From contig NZ_CP011072.1 in NCBI RefSeq assembly GCF_001190925.1, positions 2,604,001 to 2,668,000 of the forward strand: 64,000 nt of DNA, read 5' to 3'. Shown one piece after another: positions 56,134 to 64,000 of this stretch. A program made the translations under genes and the position numbers. Positions within the stretch are counted from its first letter, which is position 1. Every line of letters begins with the position of its first letter. The notes under the pieces were generated by a model. It was not told the origin of the DNA. It did not search any database and saw only the letters and a program-made list of their open reading frames with translations. The DNA comes from Azoarcus sp. CIB. GTDB taxonomy: Bacteria > Pseudomonadota > Gammaproteobacteria > Burkholderiales > Rhodocyclaceae.

Positions 56134-59100
56134 GCGTTCGCTCCCATCTTGTCGCGGACGATCTGCAGCACCTGGGCAGCCACCTCGTCCGGCGTTCCGT
56201 TCAACATCGTTGCACGCGTCTCCGGCGGCTCGGCCAGACGCTCCACCCAAGCCGCCGCCCACGTGGCATCCGTGCCAGCCGCCACCTCGGCGACCGGCTT
56301 CGATTTCGCCTGCTTCTGCATCCGCATCGTCGCGTAACGCGGCGTGTTGGCCCCGGTCTGCATGGTCAACAGAGCGGGTAGCGCCAGACTGAAGCGATGG
56401 CGCAGACCGCCCTCCAACTCGCGCGTGACGGTCATGCGCTCGCCACCGTCCCATTCGGTCGCCACCACCACCGCTGCACGCGGCCAGCCAAGCAGACGGG
56501 CGAGAGCGACGCCGGTGGCGCCATTGGCCATATCGCTCGATTGCACGCCGCCGATGACGAGGGTGGGCTGCTCCTTCAGGGCGACGCCTGCAAGCAGCCG
56601 TGCCACGGCAATCGGATCCGCACCGACCAGCGAGTCGTCCCACACGCGCACACCACGATGCGCGCCTTTCGCCAGCGCCTTGCGCAGCGTCTCTTCGGCT
56701 TCCGCCGGCCCCACCGTGACCACCACGACTTCGCCACGGCCGGCTTTTTCGACCAGTTGCAGCGCCTCTTCCAACGCCACGTCATCGAATTCGTTCAGCT
56801 GGTATTCGAAAAATTCGCTGTCGATGCTGCGTCCGTCGGAAGTGAAGCGGAACTCGTCACCCAGCTTTCCGACATGTTTCACAGTCACGAGGATGCGCGG
56901 TCCCTCGCAGGGAGGCACCTCGTAGCCAGGCAAGTCCACCGGCAACACCGGGCGAATTTGCCATGCAGGACCAGAACTCGCGGACGCAGGTGCGGCGGGG
57001 AGCGCAGCGACGACCGGCCCGTCAGTTATCGCGGGCACCGCCGCCTCTGCAATCACGGGCAGCACCGCCACGGCCGGCCCCGCCTGCATCGCCACCGGGC
57101 GCGCCGCGAGGATCGCGTCGAGTCGCGCGCCGACCACCTGCGCCACACGATCGGCGACGGCGAAGGTCAGGCGCTCGGCGAAGTCCGGCAGGTCGGCGAG
57201 CTTGAGGGATTCGAGTTCGATCGCGCGGGCAACGAGTTCGGCAATGTCCTCGACTACGAAATCCTTTTCGTGGCCTGCAGTCTTGCGTGCATCTTCAAAC
57301 ATGGTGAGATCCTTCGGACAACAGGTAACAAACACATCAATTCCGCCCAATCCCGCAGCCTCATGCACGCGCGACTCGGACGGCTTGCGGGTGCCGGGCT
57401 TGTCGGGGATCCAGATACGGCCGCCGCCGGCGCCGCAGCAGAAGGAGTTGTCACGGTTGCGAGGCATTTCCACCAGTTCGCAGCCGATCAACTCCAGCAC
57501 CCGGCGTGGCGCGTCGTAGCGCTTGTTCAGCCGGCCCAGATGGCAGGGATCGTGGAAGGTGACGCGCAGACCGAGCGGATGCTTCACCTTCAGCAGGCCC
57601 GCCTCGAGCAGCTCGCACAGCACCTCCGTGTAGTGACTCACCGGCGCCGTGGGGCCGAACTCCGGGTATTCGTTCTTCAGCGTGTTGAAGCTGTGCGGAT
57701 CGGTCGTCACGATCCGCCTGAACGGCTGGGCCGCCCCCATCTGTCCGAGGTTGTGTTCGACCAGCGACTCAAACAAGCCTTCTTCGCCGACTCGCCGCAC
57801 GTCGTTGCCGGCCGTCCGTTCTCCTTCGTGCAACAACGCGAAATCCTGCTTCGCGGCACGCAGAAGACGGGCGAACGTCCGGCTCACCCGCTGGTTGCGG
57901 GGATCGAACGACGCATAGTCGCCGACGAACCACAACAGCTCTGCTGTCTCCTTGCGAATGTCCTTGACCGGAAAATCCAACTCCCGAGTCCACGCAGCCC
58001 GTTTGCGCCCGTTTTCGCCGAAGCTGTTGCCGGTGTTGGCGATCGTGTCCAACGTGGTCTTGAGCAGCGGGTCGAGCTCGCCGCGCTCGACCAGCTGGCG
58101 ACGCATCTGCACGATCTTCACCGGGTGCTCGACCCCCACCGGACAGATTTCCTGGCATGCGCCGCAGGTTCGGCAGGACCACAGCGTTTCCGGATCGATC
58201 ACTCCACTTCCGGTCACCGAGCCGATCAGGTCGACACCGGCCTGCGGCTTGCCCTGCGCCACATCGTTATGCACGCGCAGATCGAGGATCAGATCGCGGG
58301 GACTCAAGGGATAACCTGAAGCGCGCGCCGGGCAGGCGTCATGACAACGACCGCATTTTGTGCAGGCATCGAGGTCGAGCATGTCCTTCCAGCTCAGATC
58401 CGCGACACTCGCCACGCCAACCGCAACAGCGTCTTCGGCCTGACGCGGCAGCCGGCGCAGCGCCAGCGGATCCCGCGCGGCGAGCGAACCCAGCACCGCC
58501 AGGATGTGGCGCGCCTTCCACCACGGCAGCGCGACGATGAAGGCCAACGCGGCGAAACCGTGCAGCCACCAGTTGACCGCCCGCAACGCCGCGATGCCGC
58601 CCTGGGACAGCGTGGCACCAAACAGGCCGCCAAGCGCCGCCCCGACCGGCTCCCAGGCTCCCCATGCGGGACGCTCCATCGCGTGGCGCACGCCTTCCTG
58701 CACGAAGCCTGATAGCGCAATCGCGAGCAGCGCGATCAGGAACACCCAATCCTCCACCTTCCAGCGCTTGGCGGCCGGACGCAATTCGGTCTCGCCGCGA
58801 TACGCACGCAGATAGTCGAGTTTGGGCAGCGCAAAGGCAACGCGGCGCACCATCATCAAGAGCAGACCGGCGACCAGCGCAAGGCCGGCGAGATCGAGCG
58901 TCAATCCGAACAACAGGAAGAAATTGCCCTTCCAGAAGGTGACGCCGAATAGAGGCTCAAGGATGTCGTATTCAAGCGTGATCGTCGCAGTGCCGACGAA
59001 CAGCAGCGCAAAACCGAAAAAGATCGCCGTATGCGCGAATCCGGCATAGCGGTCGCGACGTCGCAGGCCGCGGTGCGTGGCAAGGTCCGCCACCATGCGG

Positions 59101-59270
59101 CACACTCCCGCCACGAGATCCAGCGGCGCCGGAAGCGACCGTCCACGCCGGTATTTGACGATATAGCGGGCAATGCCCAGCACGAAGGCGGCGATCGCGA
59201 CGAAGCCGATAACGTAGAAAATCAGCTTGCCGGACGCACCTAGCCCCCAGAACAACTCACGTGTTTCCAT
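56130..59270 (-). CDS. Fusion of EMO/DgcB-type membrane FeS oxidoreductase with EtfB
   Basis: Predicted 1046 residues from the ATG at 59270 (METRELFWGL). N-terminal NarI-like membrane part (about 1-270, with several TMs and His 80 and 237 as possible haem ligands); two 4Fe-4S motifs (Cys 303/306/309/313 and 366/369/372/376); an HdrD-like part whose first CCG domain lacks its cysteines (TTDPHSFNTL), as in ETF:quinone oxidoreductases of the EMO type, and whose second keeps HDPCHLG and FCCGAGGG; an Ala/Pro/Val linker (about 725-790); and a complete EtfB (about 792-1046, ILVTVKHVG to RELEGGLRHRF). No frameshift or stop separates the parts. It should pass electrons from the flavoprotein through ETF to quinone. 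Separate genes are the norm, so the fusion is notable. Confidence 0.88.
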   Translation of the reverse strand: METRELFWGLGASGKLIFYVIGFVAIAAFVLGIARYIVKYRRGRSLPAPLDLVAGVCRMVADLATHRGLRRRDRYAGFAHTAIFFGFALLFVGTATITLEYDILEPLFGVTFWKGNFFLLFGLTLDLAGLALVAGLLLMMVRRVAFALPKLDYLRAYRGETELRPAAKRWKVEDWVFLIALLAIALSGFVQEGVRHAMERPAWGAWEPVGAALGGLFGATLSQGGIAALRAVNWWLHGFAALAFIVALPWWKARHILAVLGSLAARDPLALRRLPRQAEDAVAVGVASVADLSWKDMLDLDACTKCGRCHDACPARASGYPLSPRDLILDLRVHNDVAQGKPQAGVDLIGSVTGSGVIDPETLWSCRTCGACQEICPVGVEHPVKIVQMRRQLVERGELDPLLKTTLDTIANTGNSFGENGRKRAAWTRELDFPVKDIRKETAELLWFVGDYASFDPRNQRVSRTFARLLRAAKQDFALLHEGERTAGNDVRRVGEEGLFESLVEHNLGQMGAAQPFRRIVTTDPHSFNTLKNEYPEFGPTAPVSHYTEVLCELLEAGLLKVKHPLGLRVTFHDPCHLGRLNKRYDAPRRVLELIGCELVEMPRNRDNSFCCGAGGGRIWIPDKPGTRKPSESRVHEAAGLGGIDVFVTCCPKDLTMFEDARKTAGHEKDFVVEDIAELVARAIELESLKLADLPDFAERLTFAVADRVAQVVGARLDAILAARPVAMQAGPAVAVLPVIAEAAVPAITDGPVVAALPAAPASASSGPAWQIRPVLPVDLPGYEVPPCEGPRILVTVKHVGKLGDEFRFTSDGRSIDSEFFEYQLNEFDDVALEEALQLVEKAGRGEVVVVTVGPAEAEETLRKALAKGAHRGVRVWDDSLVGADPIAVARLLAGVALKEQPTLVIGGVQSSDMANGATGVALARLLGWPRAAVVVATEWDGGERMTVTRELEGGLRHRFSLALPALLTMQTGANTPRYATMRMQKQAKSKPVAEVAAGTDATWAAAWVERLAEPPETRATMLNGTPDEVAAQVLQIVRDKMGANA

Positions 59271-59338
59271 GGTCTCGAAGCCGTCTGACGATGGTGAAAC
59301 GGAGCCGGGCGCGCAACTCCGCACACCCGGCAGGAGAC

Positions 59339-59364
59339 GGGCGGATGCCTCGTGGCACCCGCCC
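59339..59364 (-). repeat. Intercistronic stem-loop after the flavoprotein gene
   Basis: GGGCGGATGCC and GGCACCCGCCC form an 11-base stem (one G-U in the transcript) with a 4-base loop, 9 bases beyond the flavoprotein stop. There is no T tract. It may protect the upstream message or reduce transcription of the membrane protein. Confidence 0.5.
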
Positions 59365-59372
59365 TCGCGGAC

Positions 59373-61574
59373 TCAGTCGACCTCGACCTTGACGCGCTTG
59401 TCGCCCAGCTTCGGCACCGTTTCGCTGCCCCACAGCTGGCGCTCGCGGATCCACGGCAGCGGATAGGCGGGATGCGCGCTTTCGAACTCGCGCGCCAGAC
59501 GGTGGCCGTCCCACATCGCCTGATTCACCTGCGCCGGGGCCTTGCAATCGCCGATGCGATAGATGTCCTGGATCTCGTTTTCCGCCCACTCGGCCTTACG
59601 TGCCTTGAGCTCGTTCCACAGCGCATTGTCCGAATAGCGCGACGTCACGAGGATCACCGCATCGACATCGACGGTGAAATCGCCGCCGTTGTCCCGGCGC
59701 GGGATCCCTCCGGACTCGGGGCCGAGCAGATCGGGACCGTGCTTGTACAAGTAGGTCAGGGTGACCTTACCCGGCTCGATCTTGCTCACCCAGTGGTTGC
59801 GCCAAGTCTTGATGTCCTTCTCGAACAGCATGCGCTTGTTGTTGGGCGCCTCGAGCGTGAACACGCCGTATTCGGCAACCTCGGACGCATCGCAGACGTA
59901 GGTCACTTCCTTGCCCTGATCCGCCATCATCTCGGCCAGCGTGATCCCGAGGAAATGCCCCTCGCCGTCGAGCACCAGCACGCGCTTGCCCGGCACTGGC
60001 TTGCCCTGCACGATCTGATACGGCGTCAGCACGTGCGGCAGGCTGTCGTCCGCCCCGGGAATCGGCCCGCAACCTGGCCCGATGCCGTTACCCCACCAGT
60101 GCGAGCCGGTCGCAATGACAACTTTGTCCGCGCCGTATTCGAGCACATCGTCGGCGCTCATCTTGCCGACCCCCAGATGCACCTCGACGTTCTTCATCTT
60201 CGAAAGCTGGATCTGGCGATAAGTGACCACGCGTCCCCACTCGTTCAGGCGCGGCAGCTTCGCCACATGCTTCCAGTGCCCGCCCAACTCGGCCTCGGCC
60301 TCGCGCAGGTGCACCTCGTATCCACGCTCGCCGAGCACGCGCGCGCATTCCATGCCTGCAGGCCCCCCACCGACAATCAGCACGGAGCACGGCTTCGTGG
60401 TCTTGCTGAATTTCTCGGGATGCCAGCCGCGACGATACTCCTCACCCATCGTCTGGTTCTGCGTGCACATGATCTGGCCAACCTGATTGAACTTCGACAC
60501 GCAGATGTTGCAGCCAATGCACTCCCGGATGTCCTCCAGCCGTCCTTCCTCGATCTTCTTCGGCAGGAAGGGGTCGGCGATCGACGGCCGCGCCGCGCCG
60601 ATCAGGTCCACGACACCGCTCTTGATCATGCCGATCATGTCGTCCGGGCTGGTGAAGCGCCCATTACCGACGACCGGGATATCCGGACCCAGGATCGACT
60701 TGCCCTGCTTGATGAACGGCGTCATCCAGCCTGATTTGCGGAAGCGCGATGCGCCGGCGTCCTCGCCCCACTCGGCGTAGTCCCCGATCTTCAGCGAAAC
60801 GAGATCGACCACCCCTTCCTTGCGGAACAGTTCCAGCAAGCGCACCCCGTCCTCATGCGCCTCGACACCCTCGGGCCCGTGCAGGGTGTCCATCTCGAAG
60901 CGCGTCGTAATCGCGCAGCGGGCGCCGAGGCCGTTCTTCAGCGCATGCATCAACTCGATGAAGAAGCGCGCGCGGTTCTCGAAGCTGCCGCCGTACTTGT
61001 CGGTGCGCTTGTTGAAGCGGGGCTCGAGGAACTGGATCGGCACCGTGTCATCGCCGGCCGACACCTCCAGCAGATCGAAGCCCGCCTGTTCAGCCCGCTT
61101 GCCCGCCTCGACGTACATGTTGATCACGGCCCTGATGTCCGACTCGTCCATCTCGTAGCCGTACACCGAACGCGTCGCGAACATCGGCGACACCCATTGG
61201 CTGGGCGAGCGCCCGGGTTCGCGCGATTCCAGTGAGGGTGCGTTGCCGCCGCTGTACCACAGCTGGATGCCGGCCAGCGAGCCGTGACTGTGCGCGACAT
61301 CGCACATGTAGCCGAGGTTGCGCACGTCCCCGTCATCCCAGATGCGTGCCGAGGTGTACGGATATTCATCCGCCTCCGGATGAATCGAACAATACTCGGT
61401 GAACACGACGCCCCACCCGCCTTCCGCCTTGGTGCCGCGCAGATGCGCCTGCGCCCCCGGACGCTCGGAGCCGGGCCCCGCGCAATGCGAGGTCTGGAAG
61501 AAGCGGTTGCGTGACACCTTCGGTCCGATGCGAATCGGGTCGAAAAGGATGTCGTATTTCGGATCGCGGGCCAT
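59373..61574 (-). CDS. Trimethylamine-dehydrogenase-family iron-sulfur flavoprotein
   Basis: Predicted 733 residues, the length of trimethylamine dehydrogenase (TMADH). N-terminal TIM barrel with FMN-linking Cys 31 (FFQTSHCAG), Tyr 61, Arg 225 and the Trp 269-Asp 272 segment EWGEDAG; 4Fe-4S cysteines 352, 355, 358 and 370; then the two nucleotide-binding domains (VLIVGGGPAGMEC). Against TMADH as I recall it, the catalytic Tyr169-His172-Tyr174 positions are Ser 172, Asp 175 and Thr 177, and Trp355 is Phe 362. The redox machinery is therefore intact but the substrate pocket differs, so trimethylamine, dimethylamine and histamine cannot be assumed. Preceded by a sigma-54 promoter; electrons should go to the ETF encoded downstream. 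Confidence 0.88.
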   Translation of the reverse strand: MARDPKYDILFDPIRIGPKVSRNRFFQTSHCAGPGSERPGAQAHLRGTKAEGGWGVVFTEYCSIHPEADEYPYTSARIWDDGDVRNLGYMCDVAHSHGSLAGIQLWYSGGNAPSLESREPGRSPSQWVSPMFATRSVYGYEMDESDIRAVINMYVEAGKRAEQAGFDLLEVSAGDDTVPIQFLEPRFNKRTDKYGGSFENRARFFIELMHALKNGLGARCAITTRFEMDTLHGPEGVEAHEDGVRLLELFRKEGVVDLVSLKIGDYAEWGEDAGASRFRKSGWMTPFIKQGKSILGPDIPVVGNGRFTSPDDMIGMIKSGVVDLIGAARPSIADPFLPKKIEEGRLEDIRECIGCNICVSKFNQVGQIMCTQNQTMGEEYRRGWHPEKFSKTTKPCSVLIVGGGPAGMECARVLGERGYEVHLREAEAELGGHWKHVAKLPRLNEWGRVVTYRQIQLSKMKNVEVHLGVGKMSADDVLEYGADKVVIATGSHWWGNGIGPGCGPIPGADDSLPHVLTPYQIVQGKPVPGKRVLVLDGEGHFLGITLAEMMADQGKEVTYVCDASEVAEYGVFTLEAPNNKRMLFEKDIKTWRNHWVSKIEPGKVTLTYLYKHGPDLLGPESGGIPRRDNGGDFTVDVDAVILVTSRYSDNALWNELKARKAEWAENEIQDIYRIGDCKAPAQVNQAMWDGHRLAREFESAHPAYPLPWIRERQLWGSETVPKLGDKRVKVEVD

Positions 61575-61640
61575 CTGGAAATCTCCTCTCGGTATTTGAA
61601 CGTCGGGCGGAACCTCTTCCGCCTTGCCGCTTACCTAGAG

Positions 61641-61656
61641 ACAACTACCGTGCCAG
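61641..61656 (-). promoter_or_regulatory. Sigma-54 (-24/-12) promoter of the flavoprotein operon
   Basis: TGGCACGGTAGTTGTC on the minus strand has a perfect -24 box (TGGCACG), a 4-base spacer and a -12 box TTGTC with one change from TTGCW. Transcription would begin near 61631 and give a leader of about 57 bases before the ATG at 61574. The sigma-54 activator is encoded just upstream on the same strand. Confidence 0.75.
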
Positions 61657-61730
61657 CTTTCTCAACACCTTGTTTGATATGAAATTTTTATTCAGCGATC
61701 AGCCGAACTCCAATTCGCGCGACCGGTATT

Positions 61731-61767
61731 GCTGCACGTTCACCCACACGCGATGCAAATCTGCAGC
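61731..61767. promoter_or_regulatory. Upstream activator site like that of the DUF1329 operon
   Basis: GATGC-AAATCT-GCAGC (61752-61767) differs in one base from the GCTGC-N6-GCAGC pair at 53106-53154, and GCTGCACGTT (61731-61740) is identical to ten bases at 53106-53115. Both are 75-125 bases upstream of the sigma-54 promoter, a typical enhancer distance. Confidence 0.5.
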
Positions 61768-61852
61768 ATCAATATTCGGTTCTCATGGACGAACGCCGGC
61801 ATGCCATGCCGTTGAGGCCTGACAGCTTATCCAGTCTTCTTTGGAATACGGC

Positions 61853-63301
61853 TCAGCGGCTCTTTCGTACGATGGTAGCGATGTCGACGCCCAGTTCCTC
61901 GGCAGCCTTGCGCTTGCTGCCCGTGCGCCGCACGGCATCCTCGATCACACGTTGTTCGAACTGCCGAACCGCATTCTTCAGCGAAGCCCCGGCGAGCCCG
62001 TTGCTCGGGGCGGCTGAAGGCGTAATGGACGGTTCAGTCGCGGCAGTCTCCTGCTGTACGCTGCCTTCGCCAAAAGGCAAATCTTTCTTGTGCGCGACCA
62101 CGTCGCACAGCACCGCAAGATTTTCGACCAGATTTTGAAGCTCCCGGATGTTGCCAGGATAGTCGTGCCCCAGAATGTGCCTTCGGCACTCGGGGTCGAT
62201 GCGCAAGGCCGGGCTGCGGCGCTGGTTGATGCGCTCGAGAAAATTGTCGAGTAGCGGGCCGATGATCTCCCGGCGCTCGCGCAGCGGCGCCAACTTCAGC
62301 GGCACCACGCACAGACGGTAGTAGAGATCACGCCTGAAGGTACCGTCCTTGACCATCTCGGCAAGGTCCCGATTGGTGGCGGCGATCACTTGAATGCGCA
62401 GCTTGCGCAACTGCGTCGCCCCCACCCGCTGCAGCCCGCCTCCTTCCAGCACCTGCAGGATCTTCGCCTGTGACTGTAGCGGGATTTCGCCCACCTCGTC
62501 GAGGAACAGCGTACCTCCGTCGGCAACCTCGATCAGACCCTTCTTGCCCTTCGATGTTGCGCCGGTAAAGGCACCGCGTTCGTAGCCGAACATCTCGGAT
62601 TCGAAGAGGCTTTCCGGGATGCTGCCGCAGTTAACATGCACGAAGGGACGACCTTCCAAGCCGGACTGACGATGCAGCATGCGTGCGAGTTCCGTCTTGC
62701 CCACTCCCGACTCTCCCAGGATGAGCAATCGACTACCAAGTGCGATGGCACGCTTGCCACATTCGAGCAAGGACGTCAGGTGCGTTCCCAGGACCAGGTC
62801 GCCGCTACCGCTCCCGGCGCCGCGTGACAGGTCTCCGCCGCCCCCCGTCTGTGTCAGAAACGACGCCGCTCGCCGCCCCTCGCCGTTCAGCACTTCAGCC
62901 AACTGTTCCAGGCTGCGCAGAATGACGACGTAACAGTTCAGGTCGCCCTCCCAGGTATGCACGGGCCGCGTCTGTAGCAGATATTCCCTGCCATCTGCAT
63001 CCTCGACCACCTCCTGGAGCTTCTTCCCGCGATCGAATCCCTCGATGAGCCGGGTGCAGTCGATCCGCGATGCCTTCACGAAGTCGCGCAGCGGCCTGCC
63101 GACCATCGCGCCACGACTGATCTCGTTGAGGCTCTCGGCGGCCACATTCATGTGCTGCACCAGGCCGATCCGGTCTACGAGGGTAATCGCATCCGGCAGC
63201 AGATCGACTAACGGATGCCACCGGTCGTCGGCCAGCAGGCGCTCGACGTCAATATCCCCCGCCTGCTCCAACGGGCCGGCGGAGCTGTTCGCCCATTTCA
63301 T
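61853..63301 (-). CDS. PAS-AAA-Fis sigma-54 enhancer-binding activator
   Basis: Predicted 482 residues. PAS sensor (about 25-130), AAA+ domain (about 165-400) with Walker [10 protein letters not shown] (196-204), the sigma-54 contact loop GAFTGA (243-248), Walker [12 protein letters not shown] and [18 protein letters not shown], then a Fis-type helix-turn-helix at the C terminus (about 435-482, [22 protein letters not shown]). It should open the sigma-54 promoters at 61641 and 53026. The ATG overlaps the stop of the upstream PAS gene (ATGA at 63301), so both are made together. The ligand is unknown. Confidence 0.92.
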   Translation of the reverse strand: MKWANSSAGPLEQAGDIDVERLLADDRWHPLVDLLPDAITLVDRIGLVQHMNVAAESLNEISRGAMVGRPLRDFVKASRIDCTRLIEGFDRGKKLQEVVEDADGREYLLQTRPVHTWEGDLNCYVVILRSLEQLAEVLNGEGRRAASFLTQTGGGGDLSRGAGSGSGDLVLGTHLTSLLECGKRAIALGSRLLILGESGVGKTELARMLHRQSGLEGRPFVHVNCGSIPESLFESEMFGYERGAFTGATSKGKKGLIEVADGGTLFLDEVGEIPLQSQAKILQVLEGGGLQRVGATQLRKLRIQVIAATNRDLAEMVKDGTFRRDLYYRLCVVPLKLAPLRERREIIGPLLDNFLERINQRRSPALRIDPECRRHILGHDYPGNIRELQNLVENLAVLCDVVAHKKDLPFGEGSVQQETAATEPSITPSAAPSNGLAGASLKNAVRQFEQRVIEDAVRRTGSKRKAAEELGVDIATIVRKSR

Positions 63302-64000
63302 CCGTCGACCTTAGGCGGCCGCTTCCGTGGCCGTTTCTGTACTCCAGCCGGCGCCTGCATCGGCTCGCCCGCAAGCGCCTCGCGCAGCGACAGCACGAAG
63401 TACTTCGAATCGTCGGCCGCGATCGGAGCGAGGTGAATGTCGCAGACCACACCATCTCCGCTGCGCCGCTTGACCTTGGCACACCAACGCTGCACGTCGC
63501 GCCCGTACCAGCGGCGTCCATTTGGCAAAGGCTGGTCTAGATCGATCACTTCTCCCGCGTTCCGGCCCAGAATCATGTCTGCCGGCCAATCAAGCAAGGC
63601 TTCCAGTGCAGGATTGACCGCAAGCACCGTACGGTGATGATCGATCACCAGCACTGCATCAGGCAACGCAGCCAACACCTTGCTGACCTTGCGCTCCTGC
63701 GACTCCAGGTGCGACTTCGACACACGCTCGTCAGTTACATCACGCTGGATGCCCCACATCCGGTGGAGTCGCCCTTCCATGACATCGGCGCGCACGCTGG
63801 TTTCGGCGTACATCACGGAACCGTCATGGCGTAATTCCACTGTTGGCACTGCATCGATGTTGAAATTCGCCTCGATCAGCATGCTGACGAAGGCCTCGTT
63901 CGCGGTGCTGCGCCGAAAATACGCTGACACCGGCATCTGGGTCATATCGAGACCTGGAGGCAAGTTATACATGCGTGCCATTGCCTCATTGCAGATACCC
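63298..64000 (-). CDS. PAS-domain sensor protein, 5' end outside the window
   Basis: At least 234 residues are encoded; the frame is still open at 64000. The residues before the first internal Met read CNEAMARMYNL, typical of the start of a PAS domain, so 63981 is not the true start. Two PAS domains are seen (first about 1-100 of the visible part, ending IQRDVTDERV; second about 110-205, VLVIDHHRTVLAVNPALEALLD). A basic tail ([12 protein letters not shown]) ends the protein. There is no kinase or output domain in the visible part. Translational coupling to the sigma-54 activator suggests that it modulates the activator by direct contact, or that it is an upstream sensor with an output domain outside the window. 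Confidence 0.8.
   Translation of the reverse strand, partial: GICNEAMARMYNLPPGLDMTQMPVSAYFRRSTANEAFVSMLIEANFNIDAVPTVELRHDGSVMYAETSVRADVMEGRLHRMWGIQRDVTDERVSKSHLESQERKVSKVLAALPDAVLVIDHHRTVLAVNPALEALLDWPADMILGRNAGEVIDLDQPLPNGRRWYGRDVQRWCAKVKRRSGDGVVCDIHLAPIAADDSKYFVLSLREALAGEPMQAPAGVQKRPRKRPPKVDG

Noticed and set aside
57700-57910. Loss of cysteines in the first CCG domain of the FeS protein as a defect
   Set aside because: The replacement pattern (GNDVRR, TTDPHSFNTL) matches my recollection of ETF-linked oxidoreductases of the EMO type, so it is a family trait rather than damage.
56397-58319. 640-codon open frame on the plus strand opposite the FeS-EtfB fusion
   Set aside because: Same effect: no recognisable motif, and the minus-strand frame holds the iron-sulfur and EtfB signatures.
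59373-61574. Calling the flavoprotein trimethylamine dehydrogenase
   Set aside because: Overall similarity is strong, but catalytic Tyr/His/Tyr positions and one bowl Trp are changed, and the neighbours do not include formaldehyde-handling genes expected for methylamine use.

Overview
The window reads as chromosome of a GC-rich betaproteobacterium, most likely of the Rhodocyclales (Aromatoleum/Azoarcus/Thauera type). That is judged from gene content (PaaN-type remnant, large NAD-glutamate dehydrogenase, EMO-type ETF oxidoreductase, DUF1302/DUF1329/MmpL set, very dense two-component/c-di-GMP genes), not from a database match.

1-30.7 kb, signalling region. A broken paaN-like fragment and a small Cys-rich protein precede a seven-gene, mostly ATGA-overlapping operon (12640 to 1103, minus strand): CheR-TPR, a double-CheW protein, MCP, CheA-REC, CheB, REC-histidine kinase, and a REC-PAS-PAS-GGDEF-EAL-REC protein. 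It resembles a Wsp/ACF chemosensory system whose output is c-di-GMP breakdown. It is followed by a Cache-HAMP-PAS-GGDEF-EAL-REC protein, a PAS kinase plus HD-GYP pair, and a membrane kinase. Next comes a minus-strand operon (30720 to 21537): REC-HD-GYP, response regulator, MglA-like small GTPase, kinase, a REC domain fused to a GspE/PilB-type ATPase, kinase, and PAS-GGDEF-EAL-REC. All three GGDEF domains are degenerate while the EAL domains look intact, so the locus appears built to degrade c-di-GMP.

31.1-32.6 kb, junction. An IS21-family relic holds a lone istB killed by one nonsense codon. Beside it lies the 3' half of a tRNA-His gene, the classic scar of tRNA-targeted integration. Its orientation places the element on the right-hand side, so the metabolic genes may be on a genomic island.

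32.6-64 kb, metabolic region, almost all on the minus strand. From the right end: a PAS protein (cut by the window edge) coupled to a PAS-AAA-Fis sigma-54 activator; a trimethylamine-dehydrogenase-family flavoprotein; a natural fusion of a membrane ETF:quinone oxidoreductase with EtfB; EtfA; and a UspA protein. A MocR regulator is divergent from a long operon of DUF1329, DUF1302, MmpL/RND transporter, YCF48-like protein, PuuC-like aldehyde dehydrogenase, secreted protein and MFS transporter. Then come a GABA-type aminotransferase, a small ORF, a second aldehyde dehydrogenase, a short (about 115 kDa) NAD-glutamate dehydrogenase, a DUF3422 membrane protein, a P-loop kinase-like protein and a cupin.

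The flavoprotein gene and the DUF1329 operon each have a sigma-54 (-24/-12) promoter and share upstream GCTGC/GCAGC-type sites, so they probably form one regulon under the linked activator. The simplest reading is an inducible pathway for an unidentified, possibly hydrophobic amine: uptake, flavin-dependent oxidation with electrons passed through ETF to quinone, aldehyde oxidation, transamination and glutamate deamination. The substrate cannot be read from the sequence.
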